A DNA stretch of 16,759 bases from Candidatus Caenarcanales bacterium (lineage in GTDB: Bacteria; Cyanobacteriota; Vampirovibrionia; Caenarcaniphilales; Caenarcanaceae): positions 1 through 16,759 of the forward strand of contig CANLFK010000023.1 in the NCBI GenBank assembly GCA_947489925.1, read 5' to 3'. The translations under genes and the position numbers were made by a program. This document shows positions 6,301 through 13,852 of the stretch, piece after piece; position 1 is the stretch's first letter; each line of letters begins with the position of its first letter. The notes below the pieces were generated by a model that saw only the letters and a program-made list of their open reading frames with translations, did not search any database and was not told the DNA's origin.

Positions 6301-7062
6301 AATTGGGCAATGATCAGAACCTATAACTTCGGGTAAAACAAAGGCTTTGGTTAAATTATCTTTTAATTCAGGAGCTACAAAAAAATAATCTATTCTCCAA
6401 CCTTTATTTCTTTCTCGGGAGCGGGTTTTCATGTCCCACCAAGTATAAATATCTTTTTCTTCGGGGTAAAAATGCCTAAAAGTATCAATATAATTATATT
6501 CAATTAATTTATTTAGCCAAGCTCTTTCAATGGGCAAAAAGCCAGAAGTGTTTTGATTGTTTTTTGGATCATGCAAATCTATTTCTTGGTGAGCTGTATT
6601 ATAGTCTCCAGCAATAATTAATTTTTCACCTTTGGCTCTCAATGACTCCATAAAATTTAAACAGGCATCATAAAACCTAATTTTGTAATCAACTCGGTGC
6701 GGCCCTTGTCCACCATTTGGAAAATAAATATTTAAAAAAGTAAAGTCTTGAAACTTGGTTATAATTACTCGTCCTTCTGGGTCAAACTCTTCAAGCAGAA
6801 AACCTTTTTGAACTTCAATAGTTGGGATTTTGGCTAAAGTTACGACTCCACAATAACCTTTCCGCTGGGAATTGCTGTGCCAATGAATTTCGGGATAAGT
6901 TTTATTATTTAAAATATCAGTTGCCATAATTAAATCATCAGCTTTTGTTTCTTGCAAAGCTAAAATATCTGGATTTAAATTTTCAATGATATTCCAAAAA
7001 TCTTTTTTTAAAATGGCTCTGACACCGTTTACATTCCATGAAATTAATTTGTAATTCTTCAT
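6277..7062 (-). CDS. xth: Exodeoxyribonuclease III (AP endonuclease family)
   Basis: A 261-aa member of the ExoIII/APE1 endonuclease-exonuclease-phosphatase family. Such enzymes cut the backbone 5' of abasic sites and trim 3' ends during base excision repair in the cytoplasm. All signature motifs are present: SWNVNG (N10), LQETK (E38), the YFPNGG...R-V-D-Y-K-I-R-F segment, GDYNTAH (D153, N155), TWWD...RIDYFFV (D225) and GSDHCPIG (D250, H251). The length is normal. The ATG at 7062 is 13 nt after the mqnE stop, so the two genes are probably co-transcribed. It is convergent with array gene 3, and a decayed copy of its 3' end lies at 3952-4068. Confidence 0.96.
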   Translation of the reverse strand: MKNYKLISWNVNGVRAILKKDFWNIIENLNPDILALQETKADDLIMATDILNNKTYPEIHWHSNSQRKGYCGVVTLAKIPTIEVQKGFLLEEFDPEGRVIITKFQDFTFLNIYFPNGGQGPHRVDYKIRFYDACLNFMESLRAKGEKLIIAGDYNTAHQEIDLHDPKNNQNTSGFLPIERAWLNKLIEYNYIDTFRHFYPEEKDIYTWWDMKTRSRERNKGWRIDYFFVAPELKDNLTKAFVLPEVIGSDHCPIGIEIRFD

Positions 7063-7075
7063 TTAAACCTAAAAC

Positions 7076-8176
7076 TTATTTTCGACTGATAATATTGTAC
7101 AAAGTATCTCTTTCCTGTGGCTGAAAACCAGCATTAATAATAATCTTTTGTAAAATATCTGCTTGAGTACCTTTATGTCCAGAACCAGCTGCATTAGTAA
7201 TTTTTTCATCGACAACAGTTCCATCAATATCATCAGCCCCGAATTGTAAAGCGATTTGAGCCATTTTTTGCCCTAATTGAATCCAATAAGCTTTAATATG
7301 ATCAAAATTATCTAGCAATAATCGTCCAATGGCAATATTTTTAATTTGTTCAATACCAGTAATTGGCTCAACCATGGCGGCTATTTCAGTGTCTTCATAA
7401 TGACAGCTTAAAGGTATAAAAGTTTGAAAACCTTTGCTTTTGTCCTGCTGCTCACGGAGCGTTAAAATATGATCAATTCGGTCTTCAAAGTTTTCACCAA
7501 TTCCAGCCAGCATAGTGGCATTTGAACGCAAGCCCAAGCTATGAGCAATATTATGTATTTCTAACCACATTTCAGCGGGTATTTTATCTGGGCAAGTTTC
7601 ATCTCGAACAGATTTTGCAAAAATTTCCGCCCCGCCACCCGGCATTGAGTCTAGTCCAGCCGAAATTAAAGTCTTTAAAACTTCTTCATAGGTTAATTTA
7701 GTTAATTTGGCAAAAAATCCAATTTCAACAGCCGTGAAAGCTTTTATGTGTAAATTTGGAACATTTTTTTTAATTGATTTTAATAATTCACTATAATATG
7801 GCAAAGCCGCCTTCGGATTGAGCCCGCCCACAATATGCACTTCGGTTGCACCCAAATTATAACCTTTTAAAGCTTTGTCAGTTGCTTCATCAATACTTAA
7901 AGTATAAGCACCTTTTTCATTGGGCAATTTGGCAAAAGCACAAAAATTACACCGTCCAATGCAAATATTAGTTGGATTTAAATGCAAATTAGTATTCCAC
8001 CAAACGAGCCTTTCCTGATTGGGCTTGGCTTTTCGCTGACGCACCAAATTAGCTAAATATCCTAAAGTTGGTAAATCAGCATTTTGATACAATTCAATTG
8101 CTTCAGCTCGATCAATTCGCTCATTAGCTATTATTTTATCGCTTATATTTTTAATTGTTAAATTAGATAAAATCAC
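7076..8176 (-). CDS. mqnE: Aminofutalosine synthase MqnE (radical SAM)
   Basis: A 366-aa radical SAM enzyme of the futalosine route to menaquinone. The family joins a SAM-derived adenosyl radical to the MqnA product to give 6-amino-6-deoxyfutalosine. The 4Fe-4S motif C-x3-C-x2-C is seen at C72, C76 and C79, preceded by LNPTNIC. Further family features are ATEVHIVGGLNP, KAFTAVEIGFF, a Pro-Gly-Gly-Gly-Ala-Glu motif, LRSNATMLAG, HIKAYWIQLG, FGADDIDGTVVDEKI and the end ERDTLYN. MqnC, the related enzyme, fits less well in these segments. GTG at 8176 directly follows an in-frame TAA, so it is the first available start; no clear Shine-Dalgarno is seen. No other menaquinone gene is in the window. Confidence 0.93.
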   Translation of the reverse strand: MILSNLTIKNISDKIIANERIDRAEAIELYQNADLPTLGYLANLVRQRKAKPNQERLVWWNTNLHLNPTNICIGRCNFCAFAKLPNEKGAYTLSIDEATDKALKGYNLGATEVHIVGGLNPKAALPYYSELLKSIKKNVPNLHIKAFTAVEIGFFAKLTKLTYEEVLKTLISAGLDSMPGGGAEIFAKSVRDETCPDKIPAEMWLEIHNIAHSLGLRSNATMLAGIGENFEDRIDHILTLREQQDKSKGFQTFIPLSCHYEDTEIAAMVEPITGIEQIKNIAIGRLLLDNFDHIKAYWIQLGQKMAQIALQFGADDIDGTVVDEKITNAAGSGHKGTQADILQKIIINAGFQPQERDTLYNIISRK

Positions 8177-8260
8177 TTAATTATTTGTAAAACACTCAGT
8201 ACAGAAATTATAGACATTTTTGTAAATATTCAAAATAAAAGTTTAAATTCGCCAGCAGTT

Positions 8261-9163
8261 TTAATATAAATCCGAAACTGTTTTCTTAATTAATACTCTT
8301 AATTTGGCACTTCGTGAGCGAGGATTTTGTTTAATTTCTAAAGCTGAAGGTATTAAAGGTTTTTCGGTTAAAAGATTAATTTTGCCAGCTTTATAAAATT
8401 CTCGGAAAATATTTTTAACAATTCGATCTTCTCCAGAGTGAAAAGAAATAACTAATAATTTACTTTCTGGTTGCATCCAATCAATGATTTTTCTCAAACC
8501 TTGTTCTAATTCACTTAATTCCTCATTGACAGCAATTCTTAAAGCCATTAAAGGCAAAGTCGCACTATGAATTTTAGAATTTGTTCCACCAGAAATTTCT
8601 TTGCATAAATCAACCAAATGTTCCATATCTTTAATTGGTCTGTTTTTAACAATTAATTTGGCTAATCTGCGAGCGGGCTTATAATCAGCTAAATCCCAAA
8701 ATAAATCAGCTAATTTTTTTTCTGTCCATTCATTAACAATTTCAGAAGCATTAAGTTTGCACCAAGGATCTAAACGCATATCTAGCGGTATTTTTGGGTT
8801 TAAAAAACTTAAGCCAGCTTCTTTTAATTGCCAAGAAGAAATACCCAAATCAAGCAAAATACCACCTAGTTTATATTTGAGTTTAAGCTTATTTTCTCGG
8901 TCTAAATCTGGCAAAGCAGAAAAACGAGTATTAATTAAATCAATTTGTTCTGGATAAGGTTTTAAAAGTTCTTTGGCTAAATCTAAGCTTTTTGGATCAC
9001 GGTCTAGCCCAATTAACTGAATATCGGAAAAATTAACTTTTTCAAGAATTGCTAAACTATGCCCAGCCAAACCCAAAGTGCCATCAATATAAGTATTAAA
9101 TGGCTTAGGATCAAGAATTTCAAGGATTTCTTTTAATAAAACTGAAATATGTAATTTATTCAA
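8261..9163 (-). CDS. rsmH: 16S rRNA (cytosine(1402)-N(4))-methyltransferase RsmH
   Basis: A 300-aa SAM-dependent methyltransferase of the MraW/RsmH family, which modifies N4 of C1402 in the ribosomal P-site region of 16S rRNA. Visible motifs are HISVLLKEIL at the N-terminus, DGTLGLAGHS and GLDRDP (SAM binding, residues 27-57), LLDLGISSWQL (103-113), IPLDMRLDP (125-133), ALRIAVNEELSELE, ISFHSGEDRIVK and NPRSRSAKLRV near the end. The usual GEE before the (S/A)RR(I/L)A helix is replaced by LADYKP, a local departure. The start is TTG at 9163, immediately after the ctpA stop (TAATTG), which implies translational coupling to ctpA. Confidence 0.95.
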   Translation of the reverse strand: MNKLHISVLLKEILEILDPKPFNTYIDGTLGLAGHSLAILEKVNFSDIQLIGLDRDPKSLDLAKELLKPYPEQIDLINTRFSALPDLDRENKLKLKYKLGGILLDLGISSWQLKEAGLSFLNPKIPLDMRLDPWCKLNASEIVNEWTEKKLADLFWDLADYKPARRLAKLIVKNRPIKDMEHLVDLCKEISGGTNSKIHSATLPLMALRIAVNEELSELEQGLRKIIDWMQPESKLLVISFHSGEDRIVKNIFREFYKAGKINLLTEKPLIPSALEIKQNPRSRSAKLRVLIKKTVSDLY

Positions 9164-10720
9164 TTATTTAGCATTCTCTTTGGCTGGCAATGATTCTTCT
9201 TTTTTAATTTCAGTTTCTTCTTTAATAACTGATTTACTATTGTCAATAATTTCGGATTTAGTTTTTTCTTTGTCTAAGTCTTCAGTGATTGGTGGCGGAC
9301 TAATTATTTCTGTTTTAGTGCTGCTTACAGTCGTATTTGTTTCAGGGGTTGAAGTAATTAAAAGTTCTTTGTTTAAAACCTCAATTGCTTTTTTTAATTG
9401 CAAATCAGTTGTTTTTTTCAAATCTAGCTTTGGATCAATAATATTATCAAAATCTGAAAACCAAGGACCTTGTTTATTTTTATAATTTTCTTCGGTTAAT
9501 TTAACTTTATAATTTGGTTCAATACCGATTTTATGAATATCAGTGCCTTTTGGTGTCAAGTATTTCGCCATTGTAATATTTAAACCGCCTGCACTGCCTC
9601 TTTCGTCTGGAATACCTTTTACTAATTGCACAAGACCTTTACCAAAAGTTTTTTCACCGACTAAAACAGCTCGATTTTGGTCTTTCAAAGCACCACTTAA
9701 AATTTCACTAGCACTAGCTGAACCTTCATTAACCAAAACAACTAATTTACCTTTATATTCAAGTAATCTTTTGTCGCCAGTTGTTTTAGTAATAACATAA
9801 CCGTCTCTGTCTACAGTGCTGACAATATCTAATTTATCATCCATAAAAATATTGGCAATTGAAATCGCATTATCTAGTAAGCCACCAGGATTATTTCTTA
9901 AATCTAAGATTAAACCCTGACAAGTTCCTAATTGCTTTAATTTACTGGCAAACTCATCAGAAGAGTCTTTTCCGATAAAACTACTAAAGTGAATATAACA
10001 AGCCTTTTCATTAATTTTTAAAGCTTGACCTTCTGGAATTGCTTCCATTTTGATTTCAGCTCTGGTTATAGAAAAGTCTTTTTTTTCATTTCCTCTTTGA
10101 ACCAATATTTTAACTTCGCTACCCGGATTTCCACGAATTTTATTAGCCACTTCTTCGATCGAAAGACCTTTGGTTGGAGTTCCATCAACTTCTAGAATTT
10201 CATCTTTGGGCATTAAACCAGCTTTAAAAGCGGGAGTTCCCTGAATTGGAGCAATAACAATTATTCGTTGAGACTTATCTAAACCAATTTGAATACCAAT
10301 ACCAGGTAATTTTGCATCAATAGCTTGCAATTCTTCTTTAAATTCTTCTTTGTCTAAAAAACGAGTATAACGATCTCCAAGGCTTGCCAACATGGTTTGA
10401 ATAGCTTTTTTGGAATCATCATATGTTTTTAATTTATCTTTATATCGTTTATCTACTGACCAAATTGATAAATCTTGATTATTAAAAGACGGATCTAAAT
10501 AATAGCTATAAACCATTGTTTGAACAATTTGATATAATTCTTCGGGTTTAAGTTCTTGACTTTGTGGTCTGGCTGTTACTTCTAAATTAATAGAGCTAGT
10601 ACAGGTTAAAATAAGTAATGAGCTAAAAGAAGCTAATTTAATAAATTTACTGAAATTCAAGGTTATTCTCTCAATATGGTTTTCAGAAAAGTAATTATAA
10701 TATTTTACAGAATAAATCAT
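9164..10720 (-). CDS. ctpA: Carboxyl-terminal processing protease (S41 family, CtpA-like) with PDZ domain
   Basis: A 518-aa periplasmic or exported serine protease of family S41. Layout: a basic N-terminus with a hydrophobic segment at about 28-46 (possible signal peptide, candidate cleavage after EVTA at 50), a helical N-terminal domain with the LGDRYTRFL motif (114-122), a PDZ domain at about 138-220, and the S41 core. The core has LDLRNNPGG (272-280), NEGSASASE with S336 as the expected nucleophile, and GEKTFGKG with K361 as its general base; the 25-residue Ser-Lys spacing is that of the family. The C-terminal 65 or so residues are Thr/Ser/Pro/Glu/Lys-rich, low in complexity and longer than in many homologues. 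The ATG at 10720 is the first start. It heads a minus-strand run with rsmH, mqnE and xth. Confidence 0.95.
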   Translation of the reverse strand: MIYSVKYYNYFSENHIERITLNFSKFIKLASFSSLLILTCTSSINLEVTARPQSQELKPEELYQIVQTMVYSYYLDPSFNNQDLSIWSVDKRYKDKLKTYDDSKKAIQTMLASLGDRYTRFLDKEEFKEELQAIDAKLPGIGIQIGLDKSQRIIVIAPIQGTPAFKAGLMPKDEILEVDGTPTKGLSIEEVANKIRGNPGSEVKILVQRGNEKKDFSITRAEIKMEAIPEGQALKINEKACYIHFSSFIGKDSSDEFASKLKQLGTCQGLILDLRNNPGGLLDNAISIANIFMDDKLDIVSTVDRDGYVITKTTGDKRLLEYKGKLVVLVNEGSASASEILSGALKDQNRAVLVGEKTFGKGLVQLVKGIPDERGSAGGLNITMAKYLTPKGTDIHKIGIEPNYKVKLTEENYKNKQGPWFSDFDNIIDPKLDLKKTTDLQLKKAIEVLNKELLITSTPETNTTVSSTKTEIISPPPITEDLDKEKTKSEIIDNSKSVIKEETEIKKEESLPAKENAK

Positions 10721-10743
10721 TTTTTAAGAAGAAAAATAAAATA

Positions 10744-10779
10744 GTGCAGATTTAAAATTAGCTTTAAAATTAATTTCAA
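10744..10779 (-). promoter_or_regulatory. Candidate promoter for ctpA
   Basis: On the minus strand TTGAAA (10779-10774) and TTTAAA (10756-10751) are 17 bp apart. This would give a start about 24 nt before the ctpA ATG. It lies in the 78-bp space shared with divergent trpB. In such AT-rich DNA this could arise by chance. Confidence 0.3.
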
Positions 10780-10798
10780 TTATTAAATAAAAAATAAA

Positions 10799-11995
10799 GT
10801 GAATTTGTCTTTATTAAATACCGCTAAAAAAGGTTATTTTGGACAGTTTGGCGGTCAATTTGTACCCGAAACTTTGATGCCAGCTTTATCAGAGCTTGAA
10901 ATAGTTTTTGAAAATATGCTTAAAGATCAAGATTTTCAGCTTGAATTAAAAGATTTATATCAAAACTATATTGGCAGACCAACTCCTTTGTATTATGCAA
11001 AGCGGCTAAGCCAGCACTTTGGTAAAGCAAAAATACTATTAAAACGAGAAGACTTAAATCATACTGGAGCTCATAAAATTAATAATGCCGTTGGGCAAGC
11101 TTTATTAGCCAAAAAACTAGGCAAAAAAAATATTATTGCTGAAACTGGAGCTGGACAGCATGGTGTGGCAACGGCTACTGCTTGTGCATTACTTGACCTA
11201 AACTGCACAATTTATATGGGTGCCAAAGATATAGAAAGGCAAAAACCCAATGTCTTTAGAATGAAAATGCTTGGTGCTAAAGTTCACAGCGTTACAAATG
11301 GCGAACAAACACTCAAGGAAGCTACTTCCGAATCAATTAGAGCTTGGGTTAGCAATGTTGAAAATACTCATTATATTTTAGGAACAGCTAGCGGGCCACA
11401 TCCATATCCTTTAATTGTGCGAGAATTTCAATCTATTATCGGTTCTGAAGCGAGAGAACAATGCTTAAAAACTTATAATCAATTACCCAATTATATTTTG
11501 GCTTGTATTGGTGGTGGTTCTAATGCTATTGGTATTTTTCATGCTTTTAAAGAAGATAAATCAGTTAAACTTATTGGGCTAGAAGCAGGTGGTGAAGGTG
11601 TTAATACGGTCAAGCATGCCGCTACTTTAACCATGGGAAGCCCCGGTATTTTGCATGGTACTAAAAGTTATTTATTGCAAGATAATTTTGGACGAATTAA
11701 AGAAGCTCACAGCATTTCAGCTGGCATGGATTACCCTGGAGTTGGCCCAGAACATAGTTATTTAAAAGACATTGGGCGAGCAGAATATTTTTCGGTAACA
11801 GATGCTGAGGCTTTAGAAGGTTTTAAATTATTAGCTCGAACAGAAGGTATTTTAGCGGCTTTGGAATCTTCACATGCAATTGGTTATTTATCTAAATTTA
11901 TGCCAGAAACCTCTACTGATGACATTATTATCCTTAATCTTTCTGGTCGTGGTGATAAAGATATTCCGATTTTAAGTCAGCATTTTGATTTTTGA
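10799..11995 (+). CDS. trpB: Tryptophan synthase beta chain
   Basis: A 398-aa PLP enzyme that condenses indole with L-serine to form tryptophan, normally in a complex with TrpA. Motifs: GYFGQFGGQFVPETLMPAL at the N-terminus, YIGRPTPLYYA, KREDLNHTGAHKINNA with the PLP lysine K93, AETGAGQHGVATA with the catalytic Glu at E115, GGGSNA (238-243, phosphate binding) and LSGRGDKD near the end. This is the TrpB1 type by length and motifs. The start is GTG at 10799, which places MNLSLL before the conserved GYFGQFGG. No trpA or other trp gene is in the window, so it is unlinked here. It is divergent from ctpA. Confidence 0.96.
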   Translation: MNLSLLNTAKKGYFGQFGGQFVPETLMPALSELEIVFENMLKDQDFQLELKDLYQNYIGRPTPLYYAKRLSQHFGKAKILLKREDLNHTGAHKINNAVGQALLAKKLGKKNIIAETGAGQHGVATATACALLDLNCTIYMGAKDIERQKPNVFRMKMLGAKVHSVTNGEQTLKEATSESIRAWVSNVENTHYILGTASGPHPYPLIVREFQSIIGSEAREQCLKTYNQLPNYILACIGGGSNAIGIFHAFKEDKSVKLIGLEAGGEGVNTVKHAATLTMGSPGILHGTKSYLLQDNFGRIKEAHSISAGMDYPGVGPEHSYLKDIGRAEYFSVTDAEALEGFKLLARTEGILAALESSHAIGYLSKFMPETSTDDIIILNLSGRGDKDIPILSQHFDF

Positions 11996-12055
11996 TTTAG
12001 ACTATATTTAGGATTAATGTTTATTTTGTGCAGAAATAAGGGAATTTAGAAGATT

Positions 12056-12385
12056 ATGATTTTTAAAAAGATAGTCAATACCGACTTTTCCCAAGGTGAA
12101 AGAACACCTGCTAAAAATATTGCGTTGGGCTTATTAGGTTTACTTAGCTTAATTTATTTGATAAACCCGACCGCTGGTTTTTTTGAACTCATACCAGATG
12201 TTTTACCTTTTGTAGGAAATATCGATGAATTCGGGGCAACCATGATACTGCTGAACAGTTTAAAATATTTTGGCTTTGATGTAATGAAAATCTTTAATGG
12301 TGATAAAGGCAATAAAAAAACCGAAAGTGGCATTGGAAGTGAAAAAGCAGCAGATCAACCAATTTACAAAGCACCCGAAAAATAA
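12056..12385 (+). CDS. DUF1232 (YkvA-like) small membrane protein
   Basis: A 109-aa protein with a hydrophobic helix at about 22-41 (IALGLLGLLSLIYLINP) followed by ELIPDVLPFVGNIDEFGATMILL. This matches the DUF1232 signature (D-x-IPD-x-xP-x-xG-x-xDD). The second Asp of the usual DD is Glu here. The tail after about 85 is charged and low in complexity. Function of the family is unknown. It follows trpB by 60 nt and may be co-transcribed. Its last 22 bases overlap the end of convergent ispF. AGAAG just before the ATG is a possible weak ribosome binding site. Confidence 0.85.
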   Translation: MIFKKIVNTDFSQGERTPAKNIALGLLGLLSLIYLINPTAGFFELIPDVLPFVGNIDEFGATMILLNSLKYFGFDVMKIFNGDKGNKKTESGIGSEKAADQPIYKAPEK

Positions 12386-12873
12386 ATTAAACAATTAACC
12401 AAGCAAGCTATTCCTTCTTCTCTGCCCAGAGAGCCCATTTTTTCGGCAGTTTTTCCTTTTAAATTAATTTGTTTTTCCTTAATGCCCATTTCTTGAGCCA
12501 AGTTTATAATTATTTTTTGTTTATAATCTGAGATTTTCGGTTTTTCGCAAATCAAAACACAGTCCAGATTAATAATTTCCCATTGATTTTCTTTTAATAT
12601 TTTACATATTTCTTTCAGCATAAAAACAGAATTGATATTTTCAATTGACTTGTCTGTGGGCGGAAAATATTCTCCAATATCATTTAAACCAGCCGCTCCC
12701 AAAAGTGAATCTATAATTGCATGAATTAAAACATCTCCGTCTGAATGACCTTTTAAGCCTTTATCAAAAGGAATTTCAATTCCACCAAGAATTAGTTTTT
12801 TATTAGCCTGAAATTGATGAGAATCAAAGCCCAAACCAGTTTTTATATTAGGAATTTGCAAAGTAAAAACCAT
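12364..12873 (-). CDS. ispF: 2-C-methyl-D-erythritol 2,4-cyclodiphosphate synthase
   Basis: A 169-aa cytoplasmic enzyme of the MEP isoprenoid pathway. It cyclises CDP-methylerythritol 2-phosphate to MEcPP with release of CMP. Zinc ligands are visible in GLGFDSHQF (D17, H19) and GHSDGDVLIHA (H51). Other family segments are LLGAAGLNDIGEYFPP, NLDCVLICEKPKI and KGKTAEKMGSLGREEGIA. Length is usual. The ATG at 12873 is preferred; a TTG six bases further out (12879) would add two residues. The 3' end overlaps the convergent DUF1232 gene by 22 bp. It is divergent from the toxin-antitoxin pair. Confidence 0.95.
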   Translation of the reverse strand: MVFTLQIPNIKTGLGFDSHQFQANKKLILGGIEIPFDKGLKGHSDGDVLIHAIIDSLLGAAGLNDIGEYFPPTDKSIENINSVFMLKEICKILKENQWEIINLDCVLICEKPKISDYKQKIIINLAQEMGIKEKQINLKGKTAEKMGSLGREEGIACLVNCLIYFSGAL

Positions 12874-12880
12874 TTTCAAC

Positions 12881-12898
12881 AGTTAAATTATTGTAACT
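12881..12898. promoter_or_regulatory. Inverted repeat upstream of the antitoxin (possible operator)
   Basis: AGTTA and TAACT are perfect 5-bp arms with an 8-nt spacer, placed in the 71-bp space between ispF and the antitoxin. AbrB-like antitoxins commonly bind such repeats to repress their own operon, but these arms are short and could be chance. Confidence 0.25.
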
Positions 12899-12944
12899 AT
12901 TCTTATGGTATTCTAAAACTATAAAATCTAATTAATAATTTTGT

Positions 12945-13226
12945 ATGGCACAGATTAAGATAATTGGTGATAATGGGCAAATTTCACTTGGTAAAGAGTT
13001 TGCTGGCGAAAGTGTATTGATTGAAAACCCTGAAGCGGGTGTCTGGATTGTGAAAATGGGTAAATTTATTCCTGATAGTGAAAAGTGGTTGCATGAAGCA
13101 AGTAATTCCTCCAAATTGAATGAAGCCTTAAACTGGGCATCTCAAAATAAAACAAAACAAACTGATTTAGCTGATTTAGAGAGAAAAATTAATACTAAAT
13201 CTATCACCAAAAGATCTGTGAAATAA
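12945..13226 (+). CDS. AbrB/MazE-like antitoxin of a type II toxin-antitoxin pair
   Basis: A 93-aa protein. Residues 1-40 have the swapped-hairpin pattern of SpoVT-AbrB-type DNA-binding antitoxins (GQISLGKEFAGESVLIE...GVWIVKMGKFIPDSEKWLH). The charged C-terminal half (about 50-93) is the likely toxin-neutralising part. The stop overlaps the next start by one base (TAATG), the usual coupling for such pairs. The antitoxin-first order is typical. It probably represses its own promoter together with the toxin. I recall this antitoxin pattern paired with toxins like the next gene, which supports the call. Confidence 0.8.
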   Translation: MAQIKIIGDNGQISLGKEFAGESVLIENPEAGVWIVKMGKFIPDSEKWLHEASNSSKLNEALNWASQNKTKQTDLADLERKINTKSITKRSVK

Positions 13227-13528
13227 TGAAGGAGTCTATAATTCTCGACTTGAATTCTCCTGTCTTTCAAAAAGATTTATTTTTACTAACCAAAGAGGAA
13301 GCTTTCAGTCTTTTAAGCACACTTAGAAAAATCTCAAAGATGTCTTGGGGTGAGATTTATAAAGATGGGGGTTTAAAGTGGGAATTAATTTATTCAAAAA
13401 AAGGAATAAAAGGAGAAAATATTTATAGCTTTAGAATTAATAAAAAGTTTCGAGCTACTGCTTTAAGAGAGGCTAATTCATTAAGAATACTTAGCTTGCA
13501 CTCTGATCACGACACAACTTACAAATAA
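13226..13528 (+). CDS. RelE/HigB-like toxin of the type II pair
   Basis: A 100-aa protein from the ATG at 13226, overlapping the antitoxin stop. The C-terminal half has YSFRINKKFRATALRE...LRILSLHSDHDTTY, which matches a RelE/ParE-superfamily subgroup ending in LH-x-DHDSAY. Upstream LKWELI and the basic residues K and R around 55-75 would contribute to RNA binding. Such toxins usually cleave mRNA on the ribosome; this is known for the superfamily and not shown here. An AAGGAG just inside the start is too close to act on this ATG. Confidence 0.8.
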   Translation: MKESIILDLNSPVFQKDLFLLTKEEAFSLLSTLRKISKMSWGEIYKDGGLKWELIYSKKGIKGENIYSFRINKKFRATALREANSLRILSLHSDHDTTYK

Positions 13529-13852
13529 ATCTTATGAATATATAATATGCAACTTTTTCTACTTTGCGGTTTAATTGCTTTGATAATAGGTTGCAGAATT
13601 TAAAGAAGGAAATAAATTTAAAAACTATGTTCTTAAGCATAAAGAGAGGATAATAGCGAATCATCATTAAGCATTATCATGGATTTTAGTAATACCCCCC
13701 CAGAAAAGCCAATTTCCAGTTCCTTTATTTCGCCAGTAAATTTGATGTATTCAATAATATTGTTTTTTCAGTTTTTTAATAGAAACTTATTATTTTCTTA
13801 ACTTTTATTATTTCAATTAAACAGCATTTAGTCAAGCGGTATTTTCCTGAAT
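13529..13852. other. 324-bp intergenic stretch with no clear gene
   Basis: Apart from the possible decayed lipoprotein, it contains a 40-codon ORF at 13679-13801 (MDFSNTPPEKPISSS..., then a hydrophobic run) without a ribosome binding site, and a run of seven C at about 13694-13700. No RNA gene, strong terminator or inverted repeat is seen. It separates the toxin gene from a convergent unknown gene. Confidence 0.5.
13547..13670 (+). pseudogene. Possible frameshifted small lipoprotein
   Basis: An ATG at 13547 opens an 18-residue hydrophobic peptide with a lipobox-like LIIGC, ending at 13603. A second frame (13590-13670) continues with VAEFKEGNKFKNYVLKHKERII and a stop. Adding one base near 13592 would join them into a plausible lipoprotein of about 41 residues. 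Neither piece alone is convincing, and no ribosome binding site is seen. Confidence 0.2.

Noticed and set aside
9180..9800. Two plus-strand ORFs (101 and 85 codons) opposite ctpA
   Set aside because: They are antisense shadows of a clear S41 protease; their sequences are Ser/Val/Phe-rich without family features.
10721..10798. Tryptophan-responsive leader (attenuator or T-box) before trpB
   Set aside because: The space is only 78 bp, shared with divergent ctpA, and has no Trp-codon leader peptide or stable hairpins.
13679..13801. 40-codon ORF starting MDFSNTPPEKP
   Set aside because: It has no ribosome binding site, a low-complexity hydrophobic end and no recognisable family; it is mentioned in the spacer entry only.
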